In this document: positions 22,269 to 32,690 of the stretch, piece after piece
Position numbering within the stretch: position 1 is the stretch's first letter
Layout of the letters: each line of letters opens with the position of its first letter
Assembly (NCBI GenBank): GCA_030407005.1
Contig: JAUDYN010000010.1
Coordinates: 186,001-250,000 of the forward strand
DNA length: 64,000 nt
Direction of reading: 5' to 3'
From: Desarmillaria ectypa
Lineage: Eukaryota > Basidiomycota > Agaricomycetes > Agaricales > Physalacriaceae
Notes under the pieces: model-generated
What the model was told of the DNA's origin: nothing
The model's database searches: none
The model's input: only the letters and a program-made list of their open reading frames with translations
Translations under genes and position numbers: made by a program

Positions 22269-24139
22269 TGATCATCCATTCGTCAGGACGTGGTATCATT
22301 GCTGCGATGCTGCCTCATGCGTGTGAGTTGTCTTTAATAAGTCTTATAATGGGATTTTTGGAAAATAGATGTTGCATTTACCATAAGAGTTGTTCCGATA
22401 GTACTTCCCGATAAAATTTTCGGGATGAACTGTTGCGTTCGTCGCATTCACTGGTTGGACTTCTTCAGAGAAGATCAAGGAACTACTGTACATCTGTCCT
22501 TCGTAGACTCGACCTTAAAGACTAAAAAAAATGGACTTCCTAGAGGACCATTTTCCGGAGACTCACAGACATTCCGCGTACTGATCCAGCTTTGCCTACC
22601 CATACAGAAGAATAATGGTCAAATACCATATGCTTTCACCTTGGCATCCAATCGTGTCCCGGTTGAACTGAGCTAAGATCGCAGGTCTCGGATGGAAGAT
22701 CATCCGTTGGGAGCTTCATGAAAAGAGGACCATCTTCGACTTCTTCGGAAATCTTCCTCTCCGTTGTGGTAGTATGAGTTGCCTCGCTCGTAGACTTAAC
22801 ATCTCGGGCTGGCTAACTCGTACTTCCTTTTTAGGTTTGCTACGTCTCTTTCCTTTTTTCCACTACCCTCTACCTCAAATTACTGCCGTTTCTTCTCTAC
22901 AGCACAACAAGGCTGAACATCTCGATACCAATATTGAGGTAGCTCACCTCACCAACAATTGAGCTATCTCAAGCAATGGTGGAAGGACTGGTACAGATCA
23001 TATGGGTGTTGCTTGATAATACCAGTTCGTTACTTTTTTCTAAATTCGCTTATTTCTGTCTCTAGTTTTGTTCCATCACCGTTCCCCTCCCTACCCTATC
23101 TGATGCAAAGACCAACGCCAATGGTGGATGAAACCTTCTCAGAACGTGCTTGGGGTCGAGATACAATGGCTTGTGCCACCGTTCGTATGCTGAGCGGGGC
23201 AGCGAGCTCTCCCTATGCCGTATTTGCACGTATCCTGGTTGGTTAAGTCTTGCTGGAGGCCGAGGTAATTGAGCTATGATATTCTACTTCATCTGATATG
23301 TTTAAGTTTTAGATTAATTATCTTTCCCTGTTACCTATGGGCTCTGGCGATGCGAGAGTATGCGTGCGGCTACCCCTTTTTTTTTGCCGTTTGTATCCGA
23401 TTGACAAGACAATTTGATGTACCTTCTTTTCCTTTTCTCCACGAGCACCGAGCTATTGAGCGAGCCCGAGCACATTCTTATTGAGCCTACGTAAGTGAAT
23501 CCTATTGCCTCTATACTGATTTATCTCTAGATACATCCCGTATCAATTATCAACCAAAATATCGCCCATACCCAGCCGATCTGCTAACAACTCACGACCT
23601 CGCACAATTGTCTACGTCCGCATCGATGTATACTGCGACACTGTAGTGCCGATGTGTTATTGTATAATTCCGGCAATGAATAGAGAAACATTGTACAAGG
23701 AGTGGTGAATCTGCTACTTCTCATCGCAACAGGGGTTGGAGAAGAAGAGATCAGCACTGTGCAGTGGCAGTTTCTTTTGTTGGAGTATCAAGTGTCGTGC
23801 ATCGCAGTACAGTTGGCATCGGGATCTTCGGTTGTCAAGCAAGGAAGCCTGTTCTTCCCCTCGGCCTTGTTTACTACGTGGTATTACTTCTATTAAGTGT
23901 ACAGTGTAGATAAAAACGATAACCCTCGCCTGTCTGCGAGGGTTCCCTGCTATATCCGGGTGAGCGGCTGGAGAATTACCGCTTATCTCAACACCCTTTG
24001 CATTGTCGGAACAAGAATTTCCTGCCGATAACTAGCGAATCCATGACTGAGAAACGTGCCTGTAATCACGAAGAGTAAAGATAGCGTATTTGGAAATGTT
24101 TAGAGTGCATATATATAGTATGATGACGTAGGTAAAATA
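22269..24139. other. Intergenic, no confident gene; one perfect short hairpin
   Basis: Plus-strand frames at 22425-22676, 22959-23246 and 23269-23484 show no known motif and no clear exon structure. At 23921-23944, AACCCTCGC and GCGAGGGTT form a 9-bp perfect stem with a 6-nt loop. It lies about 200 bp from the stop of the terpene synthase; a transcription-related role is unproven. Confidence 0.35.
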
Positions 24140-25433
24140 TTATGGTACGTGTACAAGAAGCGGCTCGCTCATCGAAAACCGCTTGGGCATGAGAGTAACC
24201 ATCCTGTACTCCTGCACGGCTCTGCCGTTGCATCCAAAGTATCGTTCGCTCTCGAAACTCCAGCAATAATCCCCCCGTACCCAATTCGCAACGCCGTGCA
24301 AATAACGGGATGCAAGAGCGTCGATATCAGGTCCCCAGGACGGTACCTCCGTCCACAGTGTCAAAAACTTGGCTCTGATCGACCGATGGCGGTCCTCTAC
24401 CCACGATAAAGCATCCCCGAGATCGCAATTCAGCTCGTTCATAACGGAAGCGATAATGTTATGGGGATGGTCTTCCAGCGTCTGCTCCTTGTTGTACGAT
24501 GCAAGGTCCTATAAATTGAATTTAATAAATACTGCAGCGGCACGAAAACGAAAGTAGAAAGTTTCACATTATCCATGATTATTAGGTCGCAACTCATACG
24601 TTGCAGAGCAACGACAGTTGGATGGTAGAAGACTTCATCAGGCAAGTCATAGCCTAGCTCAAGCATTGCATATGAAGGGTTAACACCAATTGTGTGACGA
24701 CGGACATCAAAATACTCGTCTATATTCCAGATATAAGACTGACGGCGATCCTTTGCTTGTTGGACGACAGAGTTTGTATAGTGGCCAAAGCTTTCGACAA
24801 AGCGCCTCTGAGAGGTCTTACTCGCTGACTTGATGCCATGTGCCCAAAACCTGAAGCCATCGTCAGAGCGATCCGGGCTTGAAAGGTAAGAACCTTACTC
24901 CTGTGCAACAACCCCAAGAACTACCTCGTTGCTGGGTCGCGGTTCAGTTGGGTTTCTGATGGCGTCCATTATAATGTCTGCATATTGCTGGACAATTTCT
25001 GGAGGAGCAGTGTCGGTGTACTCGTCGAACATGAAAAACAAATTCATCAAGTCGCATGCAGTGCGAAGGTGCTCTACGACGAGGTTTGCTACATGAAGCG
25101 AGAGCGAAAGCATGCTAGTACCTTTGATTGCTGTTGGATATGCTAGCGAAGATAATAAACCTGTGGATAAGTCAGCACAGCGCTGATTAGAGAGAACGCG
25201 CCATACTGAAGTCACAGCAATCAAATGCACTGAACAATGCCAATCAGTAAAAGCTGCAAAGGAGTACAATCGAGAGCATACCCTTGAGCTTCCGGTCCAA
25301 ATGCTCTGAAGGAACGAAACCAAGCTTCCGATGCGGCCTTGACATCCTCATAATGAGGGTTGATTCTGCGAGACCATGGCCAATAGGTAAGAGTATCCGG
25401 AAGGCGAATAACGATGTCGGTTTCAGAGCTCAT
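24140..25433 (-). CDS. Sesquiterpene synthase (terpene cyclase, basidiomycete type)
   Basis: Six exons: 25433-25282, 25229-25207 (23 bp), 25160-25122, 25073-24899, 24850-24568 and 24508-24140; all introns are GT-AG and the joined frame is open for 346 aa, the usual length for this family. It cyclises farnesyl diphosphate in the cytosol. Landmarks are [18 protein letters not shown] near the N-terminus, the metal-binding D(D/E)xxD box as D88-E-Y-T-D92, the NSE triad as N224, S228 and E232 in NDLASYNKE (the second exon-exon junction falls inside it), and the R313-Y314 pair in ESERYFG. All catalytic motifs are intact, so the enzyme is probably active. The product cannot be predicted from sequence alone. 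The dehydrogenase gene 3 kb away on the same strand could tailor the product. Confidence 0.92.
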
Positions 25434-25770
25434 ATTGAGAGAATACAGGGATGCAAAGTTGACGTCTTTCCACTCTCAGATCTTCTGAAGTTTTATGCAC
25501 GGGATGTCGAAGGGAAGTCTTACGATAGCATCCTTTTTACCGGAATAAATGTGCCGTCTGCAGTCCGGAGTCCACGGAAGGATCAGATCTACAGAGTCCT
25601 CAGTTAGCATGTTTTTGTGAGTGTACCGTATTTTTTTTTTCATGAAGTATGAAAATTAGGCAAGAAAGAAGACATCCCTCGAGGGACTCGGGCCAATATT
25701 TTGTCGATGCATCTGGAAATGGATTGTTGAGAAGCAACCATCTAGTCTACGAGTAGCCACGTATATTATG

Positions 25771-26018
25771 TGTTGTGAAAAACGGGGGATGAATAGATCA
25801 GTTCGTTCCCAGTTAGTACATGCGCGGTGTCAGGCCAATAGTATTGCGCTTGGCTGAGCTCTGCAAACGCATGCAGATGTACACTACTGTACCTACTTAT
25901 ATACTGAATACTAATTTACTAGAATGTTCTACAAGTTTCCTAATATTTCTTTCTTAATCCGCAAGTTCGGCATGATGCCGGATTGCCATCATCTCGGCTC
26001 AACTCTCAAATCCCAACA
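25771..26018 (-). repeat. Solo LTR, family a, copy 2
   Basis: 248 bp, flanked by TTATG (25766-25770 and 26019-26023). Close in sequence to the copies at 9828 and 30080. GAATGTTC palindrome at 25922-25929. It lies about 340 bp upstream of the terpene synthase start, so it may influence that promoter; this is inference. Confidence 0.9.
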
Positions 26019-26023
26019 TTATG

Positions 26024-27713
26024 TAATCGTAGCGTAGCATACGAGGGAGATCCAAGGTCAGGCTCTTCAGTTCTTGACCTTCGTCTCCAGTCCTGGCACT
26101 CACCACTGCGCTAGATAACCTGCTTTCAACATGGACCGGATCTGAGAATGGTAAAGAGCTGCTGGTATTTGAGCGTACTATTGGTGGCTTAGGTGCTGCA
26201 TAGTCGCCACAAAGTTTATCAGTATACCCAGTCCTAGATTTCGCAGGAACCAAAACCATGGGGATATGCTGGCCGTAGATAGTACGGATTTCGATACGTA
26301 GTGCTACAATGGTCAGATGAGAAGTTTCATGGTCGAGTTGCGGCGCAGACGCGCTCGTAGTACTGCGAGGAAAAACATAGTTGCTTCATCTGCTTTGACC
26401 TTCATATTCTGTCCAGATGTATATTCTGTAGCAGACAGTTGTCAAAATAAGAATCATCCGCTGAATACGGATAGGCTGGGAGAGACATCAGTTACAGTAT
26501 TCAAGACGAACACGGACCCAATCGCAGATCTTAATTGTGGAAGATGCCACCATTCAAAGGACCGGCATTTTAGTGGAGATATCAATCATCCCATTCACAA
26601 ATTTCCGGGTCTATTCATTTTCTCGATCCATGACTATTTGCAATCCAAGATCAACTGTTCAACTTGATGCTATACGCGACTACGTGCAGATGCAGTCCAG
26701 TGGAAAGAGACAGATGTGCGCTCCTCCGATGTCCAGATGCAGGCAGGATGCCTATATTTGTAGCAGATGGTTAGTTCAACAGGTGTGATTCATGAAATAT
26801 GGATAAGCTGGGGGATGCACCAGCCACGGGTTTTGAGAGAAACATCGATTGAACCAGCAATTGTGGAAGAGTATAACTATGACGTCATTCACCGGGAAAT
26901 TGTTGTTAGAAGGCTCTCAGGGTATCAGATTCGCCTCCCTTGAAAAGACTTCCGGTTCCGTTCATTTCTGGTCCACACATGATCCGCAGCCTGACGACAA
27001 AGATCAACCGTTTCAACTGATGCCGGAAGGCGCTTTACGCACGTGTTCCCAGTCATTGAGACACAGTTTCCTGCGTGGGCATGCGGCCGAGCATGAAGAA
27101 ATGGCTGTGCGCTCCTGCGGCATCCGGTTATGATACCTCGCCTATCTTCATTAGATCGGTTGGAGGTTGCATACCAAGGTTCCTGCAATCGTCAAAATTT
27201 CAGGAATCACCCACCGGCGAAACAGGAACACCGGAAATAGCAGGGAAAATGAAGAGGGATGTTCCGCACACTGTCAGGAAGAGATAAGCGAGAAGTGAGA
27301 AACGTCCAACATCAACTTTCGTTCGCGGTACCAAAATGCACGCGTTTCTCTTCATCAATAGCGTACCTAAACGGCAGGCAGGCAAGTGGTATTACACGAT
27401 CCAACGGGGAAAGCAAGACATAGTTCAGTCCATCTGCCAAAATATCGCAGTGCAATGGTAAAAAGATACGAAGAGCATTCTTTTCATTTTCAGGCTGACA
27501 GGATCCGAAGGTACCTTATATAGTCTCCGTGAGATTGCTATAGATATCGAGTATCTGTAAACTCGGTGCATGAGTCAACACATGCCTATACTCAGCCTTC
27601 TCGGTCCTCGCAGTGACTCGCATGTATTTTCTCTTACTTTCTCTATTCTTCTTCCTCATACTAGAATATAATAGAACATCGTAGAATATTCATGACTCGA
27701 GCCCTTTAGTATA
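26024..27713. other. Intergenic with a diverged tandem duplication; no confident gene
   Basis: Segments at about 26465-26720 and 26800-27120 share ordered blocks (ATGGATAAGCTGGG-like, TTGTGGAAGA, TGTGCGCTCCT). Minus-strand frames at 26259-25999 and 27385-27200 (the latter with one hydrophobic segment, about SLLAYLFLTVCGTSLFIF) could be exons of a decayed membrane-protein gene, but no family is recognised. Confidence 0.35.
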
Positions 27714-27920
27714 TGTTGGGATTTGCAACTTCAAGCATGTGCCAGAAGATTCCCGAACCTTCGGTACCATCAATTTGGCACGATACTAGGATATAATTAG
27801 GTACTTTAGTAGAACATTCTAGATACATTCTGTAGTATTTAAGGAGCTCATCTTGAGCTCTAGTAGCTAACAATTTAGTATTTTCTACTCAGCAAGCCTC
27901 CCACTGCAATAGTTACAACA
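27714..27920 (+). repeat. Solo LTR, family b, copy 2
   Basis: 207 bp, TGTTGGG...ACAACA, target duplication GTATA at 27709-27713 and 27921-27925. GAACATTC at 27812-27819, followed by TATTTAAG as a TATA-like word. Confidence 0.9.
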
Positions 27921-28009
27921 GTATATAAATACTGTATGTAACATTGTAAAAAACAAACAAACAATCTACTCATTTTCAACTCCGCTTCATTGCATGGACT
28001 AAGCATCCG

Positions 28010-28235
28010 ATCGGTTACGCCTAGCGCTTGTCAGAAATCTTGTCGGCTATGCCTAGCGCTTGCTGAACAACTCGTTGGATACAACAAGCGCTTTCCGACA
28101 CCAATCCGAAGACTACGCTTAGCGCTTGTCTTCACCTACGGTCCGTAATAGCTCCGCGCTTACAGGCTTTCTATATCGGTAATAGCTTCGCACTTACGGG
28201 ATACTTCCTACAGTAATTGCTTCGCGCTTACTGAT
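28010..28235. repeat. Degenerate tandem array of two short motifs
   Basis: First half: TACGCCTAGCGCTTG-like units at about 28017, 28048 and 28112, with one inverted partial unit near 28084. Second half: TAATAGCTTCGCGCTTAC-like units at about 28147, 28179 and 28210. Spacing is about 30 bp. The first motif recurs inverted at 10744-10789. Confidence 0.6.
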
Positions 28236-28506
28236 CCCTTTACCTCGCAAACCGGACCTCTCAGGTCTCCTCGCGAACCCTTGCCAGAATCCATCTATTC
28301 CCTAACGACATACATCTTTAAAACGTATCCTACCTCGCTTCGATCATCCCTTCTCGCCCCTCACTCACATATCCTGATTTCGGCATATCCTTAACAGAGA
28401 TCCTAGTCAGGTATATCCAAACGTGATGGAAATGCCAATTCACCTACTACCGACAGATAATCCGTAGCTATGTTCAGCAGTATACGCTCAGGCAACCACG
28501 TAAATC

Positions 28507-29805
28507 TCAAGCCTTCGTCAGATACGCTTTGGCCACCTCCGACACCTTGGGATCAATTCGACCTAAAATCTCCAGCATCTCTTCCTGAACATGGCAAACA
28601 AATCAATAATGCACCTCACGATTTGTTCAGCAAAGAGCCACTCACCCAAACCTTATCCTGCACGATCTTCCCATCCTCGCTGATCACAAAGTCGCTCTCT
28701 TCTACGACCTCAGACAAATGAATATATTTCCCACGAACCTTCTCCTCGTTATCCAGAGACCCTACAGCACTGTACACCAGCTGTCGGCTTCCTTCTTCGG
28801 TAGTGAACGCAAATTCCTCTCGCATCTTTCGCATACGTTCCGCCTGCTCAGCAGAGGCCCCAGATCCTAGGCCCGAGAAACAGAGTCCAGGGTTAACAGA
28901 GTTGACGGTGATCGCTGGCGAAGACGGGACATGGAGTTGCAGAGCTCGAGCAAACAGGACGTTCAATACTACAGCAGTATCAGGCCTGCCCATGTGAAGA
29001 GGAGGACTCAACTTGTTACGCACATTTACTATCATAATATCGGTGCTCCATTACCCTGTTCACACGTCAGTGACACAAATGGCAGGTAGTAAGGAATCGA
29101 GACATACTCTTTTGTGCAATACTCCTCGTCTGAGAGCTTCGCAAGGATGCCTGCGGAAGCGATGACGTCCTTTTCTATCTTTGTCCAATAGTGCACGTCA
29201 CTCGCCACAACCACCAGTCTCGGGTTGACTGAATACTTGCGTGCGGTCTCGAGCATCTTCGGTATCATACGAATAGCGAGTAAGCCGGGACCGAGGTTGT
29301 TCGTATGTATACTAAAGATAGCAATGAGTTTTCGTCACCAAGAAATCGTCGTCCCGTACGTTTTCTCCCAACCCTCCACTTGTTCGTAGTACTGTGTCGC
29401 AATACCAGCATTTTCGATGAGGATATCCAATCGGTCCAGTTCCCGCTCGGCTTTATCAGCGAACGCAACGACGCTGTTGAAATTAGCAAGATCGATGATC
29501 CATAACTCTGCCTTGGAGTAGCCAGTGTCATTTTGAATCTCTATGGTGAGCAGGATTCGTCGGTCTCGTAGATCTGATCATCGGATGAACGTACCGGCCA
29601 GAGCATGCTTTCCCTTTGCTTCATTTCTTGCAGTCAGGACCAGTCGAGTAGGGTTCATCCTAGCGAAATGTTTTGCGGCTTCGAAACCTAGACCAGCATT
29701 GGCACCAATCAGGACGAGTGTCTTCCCGCTCAAGTCGGCGGTGACGACAGCGGGCACAGGTCCGGTCTGGTCTGCGACCCATTGCTCGTGGGTTCTGGGA
29801 GCCAT
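28507..29805 (-). CDS. Short-chain dehydrogenase/reductase (NAD(P)-dependent, retinol-dehydrogenase-like)
   Basis: Six exons: 29805-29595, 29540-29360, 29311-29108, 29055-29024 (32 bp), 28968-28646 and 28584-28507; introns are GT-AG and the joined frame gives 342 aa. The Rossmann dinucleotide site is G34-ANA-G38-L-G40, the structural NAG box is at 114-116, catalytic Ser is in VVVASDVHYW (S168) and the YxxxK pair is Y205 and K209 in RYYDSK. VNSVNPG, typical after the catalytic lysine, follows. The length and motifs fit the classical SDR group close to retinol dehydrogenases and mushroom homologues that reduce or oxidise small alcohols and ketones; substrate unknown. No signal peptide. The gene lies downstream of no other gene on its strand and upstream of the terpene synthase, with LTR b2 between them. 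Confidence 0.9.
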
Positions 29806-30079
29806 TGTGAGGGATAACGAGAAGCCGACTGCGCATCCCGGCTTTATAGCATAGGATTTTCGCACAACCCGTTCTCATCGCATGCGGGCTAGAAATAGAT
29901 TCTGTCCGCGACTCGCATCTCAATCTTACCATTAAAGATGTGGGGACAGCCGTGAGTCGGCAAAGTCAAAATGAGGCCAGTGCTGTGAGATACTTACGCT
30001 AATTATCGGAATGTTAGTCGCATAGGAGCCGAGGTATAAATGCAAATTTCGTCTTCTCCTTCATTTCCTAGTACATGTC
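29806..30079. other. Upstream region of the dehydrogenase gene
   Basis: A TATA-like GCTATAAAGC is seen on the minus strand at about 29843-29852. It ends with ATGTC, the left target duplication of the next LTR. Confidence 0.4.
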
Positions 30080-30327
30080 TGTTGGGATTTGAGAGTTGAG
30101 CCGAGATGATGGCAATCCGGCATCATGCCGAACTTGCTGATTAAGAGAGAAATATTAGGAAAGTTGTAGAACATTCTAGGAAATTAGTATTTAGTATATA
30201 AGTAGGTACGGTAGTGTACATCTGCATGCGTTTGCAGAGCTCAGCCAAGCGTAATACTATTGGCCTGACACCGCGCATGTACTAACTGGGAACGAACTGA
30301 TCTATTCATCCCCCGTTTTTCACAACA
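30080..30327 (+). repeat. Solo LTR, family a, copy 3
   Basis: 248 bp, TGTTGGG...CACAACA, target duplication ATGTC at 30075-30079 and 30328-30332. It is in opposite orientation to the two other copies. GAACATTC at 30169-30176 precedes TATATAAG at about 30195, a plausible LTR promoter arrangement. Confidence 0.9.
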
Positions 30328-30559
30328 ATGTCAATTTCAATGAGCGGAAGAGCACGATGAGGCTCGGTACCTTGAGAGATGCTGGTACCACAGCAAACTT
30401 TCGCCTACTTCAGCAGTACAGAATTTTTTCTCGCAGTAGGAAGGTCAGAAGCGATAGGATTGGCTTATACTTGCGACGAAAATGATCCCATTGTTCGTTT
30501 GAGAATACCGATAGTCACAAAATGGAAAGTTTCCCTGAGGTAGTTATAACATTAAACAG

Positions 30560-31204
30560 TAAAATCCGATAGACACATATGTATATATAAGATCTGTCTA
30601 GGCGTCAGACAAAATAAGGAAGAGTAAACGCAAGAACATACAAATCATATGATTACAATCCCATCCGGACAGTTGAAGTAGAGTAGCGAACTAGAATAGA
30701 TCAGCGAGATGCCCTAGGGAGAAAAGAGGCTCACCCGTTGCCAGAACTTCATGGTTCCAAACATGTCTATAACCGGTATAACCAGTGTCCAGGGAAGATG
30801 CTCGGTCATCTACTTTCAGATAAAAAAAAAGGCGGTTGGTTTAAAATGCTGTTAAGAGAGACAGGTGTGCACACCAGTGCTGAGTTCCTTGTTCTCTTGA
30901 TGAGGGCGATTCTTCGTCGCAGCTACTGGAGAGATGAGAATTTGAATACGTGAAAACGGCGCTATTGCTTACTGGTATTCACGGCCAGACTAGAGACTTG
31001 ACTCTTCACAATTTCTCCCACGTGCGCTGATGTCTCGAGTTTTGCTTCTCGTTTCTGGTGCAAGTTCGTGAAGGCGTGACGGAGGGCGAGGTTTATCTCC
31101 AGAGTAGATATCATTGTAGGAAGGCTAGTAGGCGGGTAATTTGTACACTGTGATGGTGGTAAGTGAAGAGGGGTGACTGTCTTGTTAAATCGGACATGTC
31201 TCAC
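30560..31204 (-). pseudogene. Fragment of an unknown gene family, copy 2, with duplicated flank
   Basis: 31110-31000 reads MISTLEINLALRHAFTN and on, the partner of 21161. Downstream, 30950-30560 matches 19930-20310 (inverted), including the AAGTTCTGGCA word at about 30742 and the CCGGATGGGATTGTAAT stretch. In this copy the two blocks are adjacent; in the other region they are 0.8 kb apart and in swapped order. The gene is not recognised. Confidence 0.45.
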
Positions 31205-31289
31205 TGCCGTTTTTGGATAACGCGTCGACCCCTTTCTAGTGGGCGCGCCTTGCTGATGCTGAGAGTTTTTTCATTTTTTATTTTTTATT

Positions 31290-31590
31290 TATACAACTAC
31301 AGAGGCGCAGGAATAAGCAATGGCAAAGACGATAGATAAACCTGACAGCCATGCACCTTCGGCCCGTTGTCTGTGCGAGTAACGTCGGTGCACGGCGAGG
31401 CTGATTGAATCATGGGGCAACGGTTAGTTAGGAAGAATGCAATAATGAATACACGGCATATCTATACACCTGAATCTGCTCTCCAGAATCCTTCCAGCAC
31501 ATGACTGCCTCCCGCCATCGTCGGTCGCCGTGAGTCCTTGACCAGCATGATCCTAGAACTTGACTATGCGCTCAAGCTCCTCAATCGCGA
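31290..31590. repeat. Duplicated module H, copy 3 (inverted)
   Basis: Similar to the reverse complements of 11510-11745 and 17165-17510. Best block: GGAATAAGCAATGGCA at 31311-31326. Confidence 0.55.
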
Positions 31591-32339
31591 GAGCTTTCAC
31601 GGTTTAGAAAGGCAGCATCCTAGGAGCAATGCGAGAAACTTGATGAGATACAGACGTGGTGATAATGGTCCGAGGCGGAAGAGTCGGAAGTCAGGTCAAT
31701 TTCAAAATCAATCTTGCTCTCGGTTTGGTTTGTCATTATCTCCTGGACCACCGCGAAACTGGTCAGGTATTTAGGCAACCGTGTACGAGTACTAAAGCGC
31801 CTTAGATCTCAGAAACAGTATTAAATAAGCGTCGTTATCCCTTTTTTGAACACAATCTGACGCCTTCCTCAGGATCTTGATTGTGTCACCCTAAGAGAAA
31901 TAAAACAGTCTTCTCTCAATAAACTTCAGGTGACAAATGCTTCATTCACACATATGTGCCATTCTCTATTACGATATCACTAGTAAATAATTCGTCGCAG
32001 GCTGCCGACAAGTTACCTGGTTCTTCTCCGGGTCTCGTTCTCGCCACTGTGCAATTTCTAAGAAATGGCTGATGTGTCACCCGAGGTAGACACAGCATCT
32101 GCATGCTGGCACTCCTGAATGGCCCGTAGAGTGAAGGTGTAGAACTATCGAAGCGTAGGCTCAGCGATGACCATAGACTCGGGGAACTCTGCGATAGGAA
32201 GGGGAGGTACAAATGTCAAAGTATTCTTCATTCACCGGAAGCGCTGAAAAACGCTAGCAACATAAGGACCTAGCTCCCGCAGCTGTGATTTCGTCAGGGA
32301 GTTACAAAGCCTTGCGAAGCGCGTTATGACCTCTCGCTA
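31591..32339. other. Intergenic, no gene recognised
   Basis: Short frames only. Minus-strand sequence just downstream of the kinase fragment has no further kinase similarity. Confidence 0.35.
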
Positions 32340-32690
32340 ATCATGGGCCGCAGAGAAGGGTCAGCTTGAGTCATGTCGTCAACAAGTGGCAGAAGAAAAT
32401 GTAAAGGCGAATGATCACGTTAGAATTCTAAATCAATCAAGAGACGGTTTGGATACAGATTAAAAGAGCTTACTATCTCAAAATCCTGCCGAACCCTGTT
32501 CGCCACACAATAAACATCAAGAGGGAACGGATCAATTTTGGTGTCGTGGATCTCGACATACTATGGGAAAGACCTATCCGTAGCAGCAAGGGACACGTCG
32601 AATGGGAAAATTTTTCTGGGTCACATTTACCAGAAGATTTAAAGTCAATAAGATAGTACCGAGGCCAGCACTTGGTGCACGTAGTGGGGT
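32340..32690 (-). pseudogene. C-terminal fragment of a protein kinase-like gene
   Basis: Read on the minus strand: PRYYLIDF at about 32663-32641 (the DFG region, with FKSSG after D), then in another frame a HDTKIDPFPLDVYCVANRVR stretch near 32555-32490, and DDMTQADPSLRPM near 32390-32350. This order matches the C-lobe of the kinase group that is expanded in Agaricomycetes (DFG region, DPFP.DVY, DP..RP). The N-lobe and catalytic HRD are absent, the DFG glycine is lost and the frame changes between blocks. A relic rather than a gene; an intron between the first two blocks is possible. Confidence 0.5.

Noticed and set aside
25245..25281. Apparent frameshift in the terpene synthase after exon 1
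   Set aside because: Joining through the 23-bp exon at 25229-25207 restores a continuous, family-typical reading frame with GT-AG introns, so the gene is intact.
26465..27120. Diverged tandem segments upstream of the terpene synthase as a gene pair
   Set aside because: The shared blocks are short and no consistent exon-intron model or protein family could be found on either strand.
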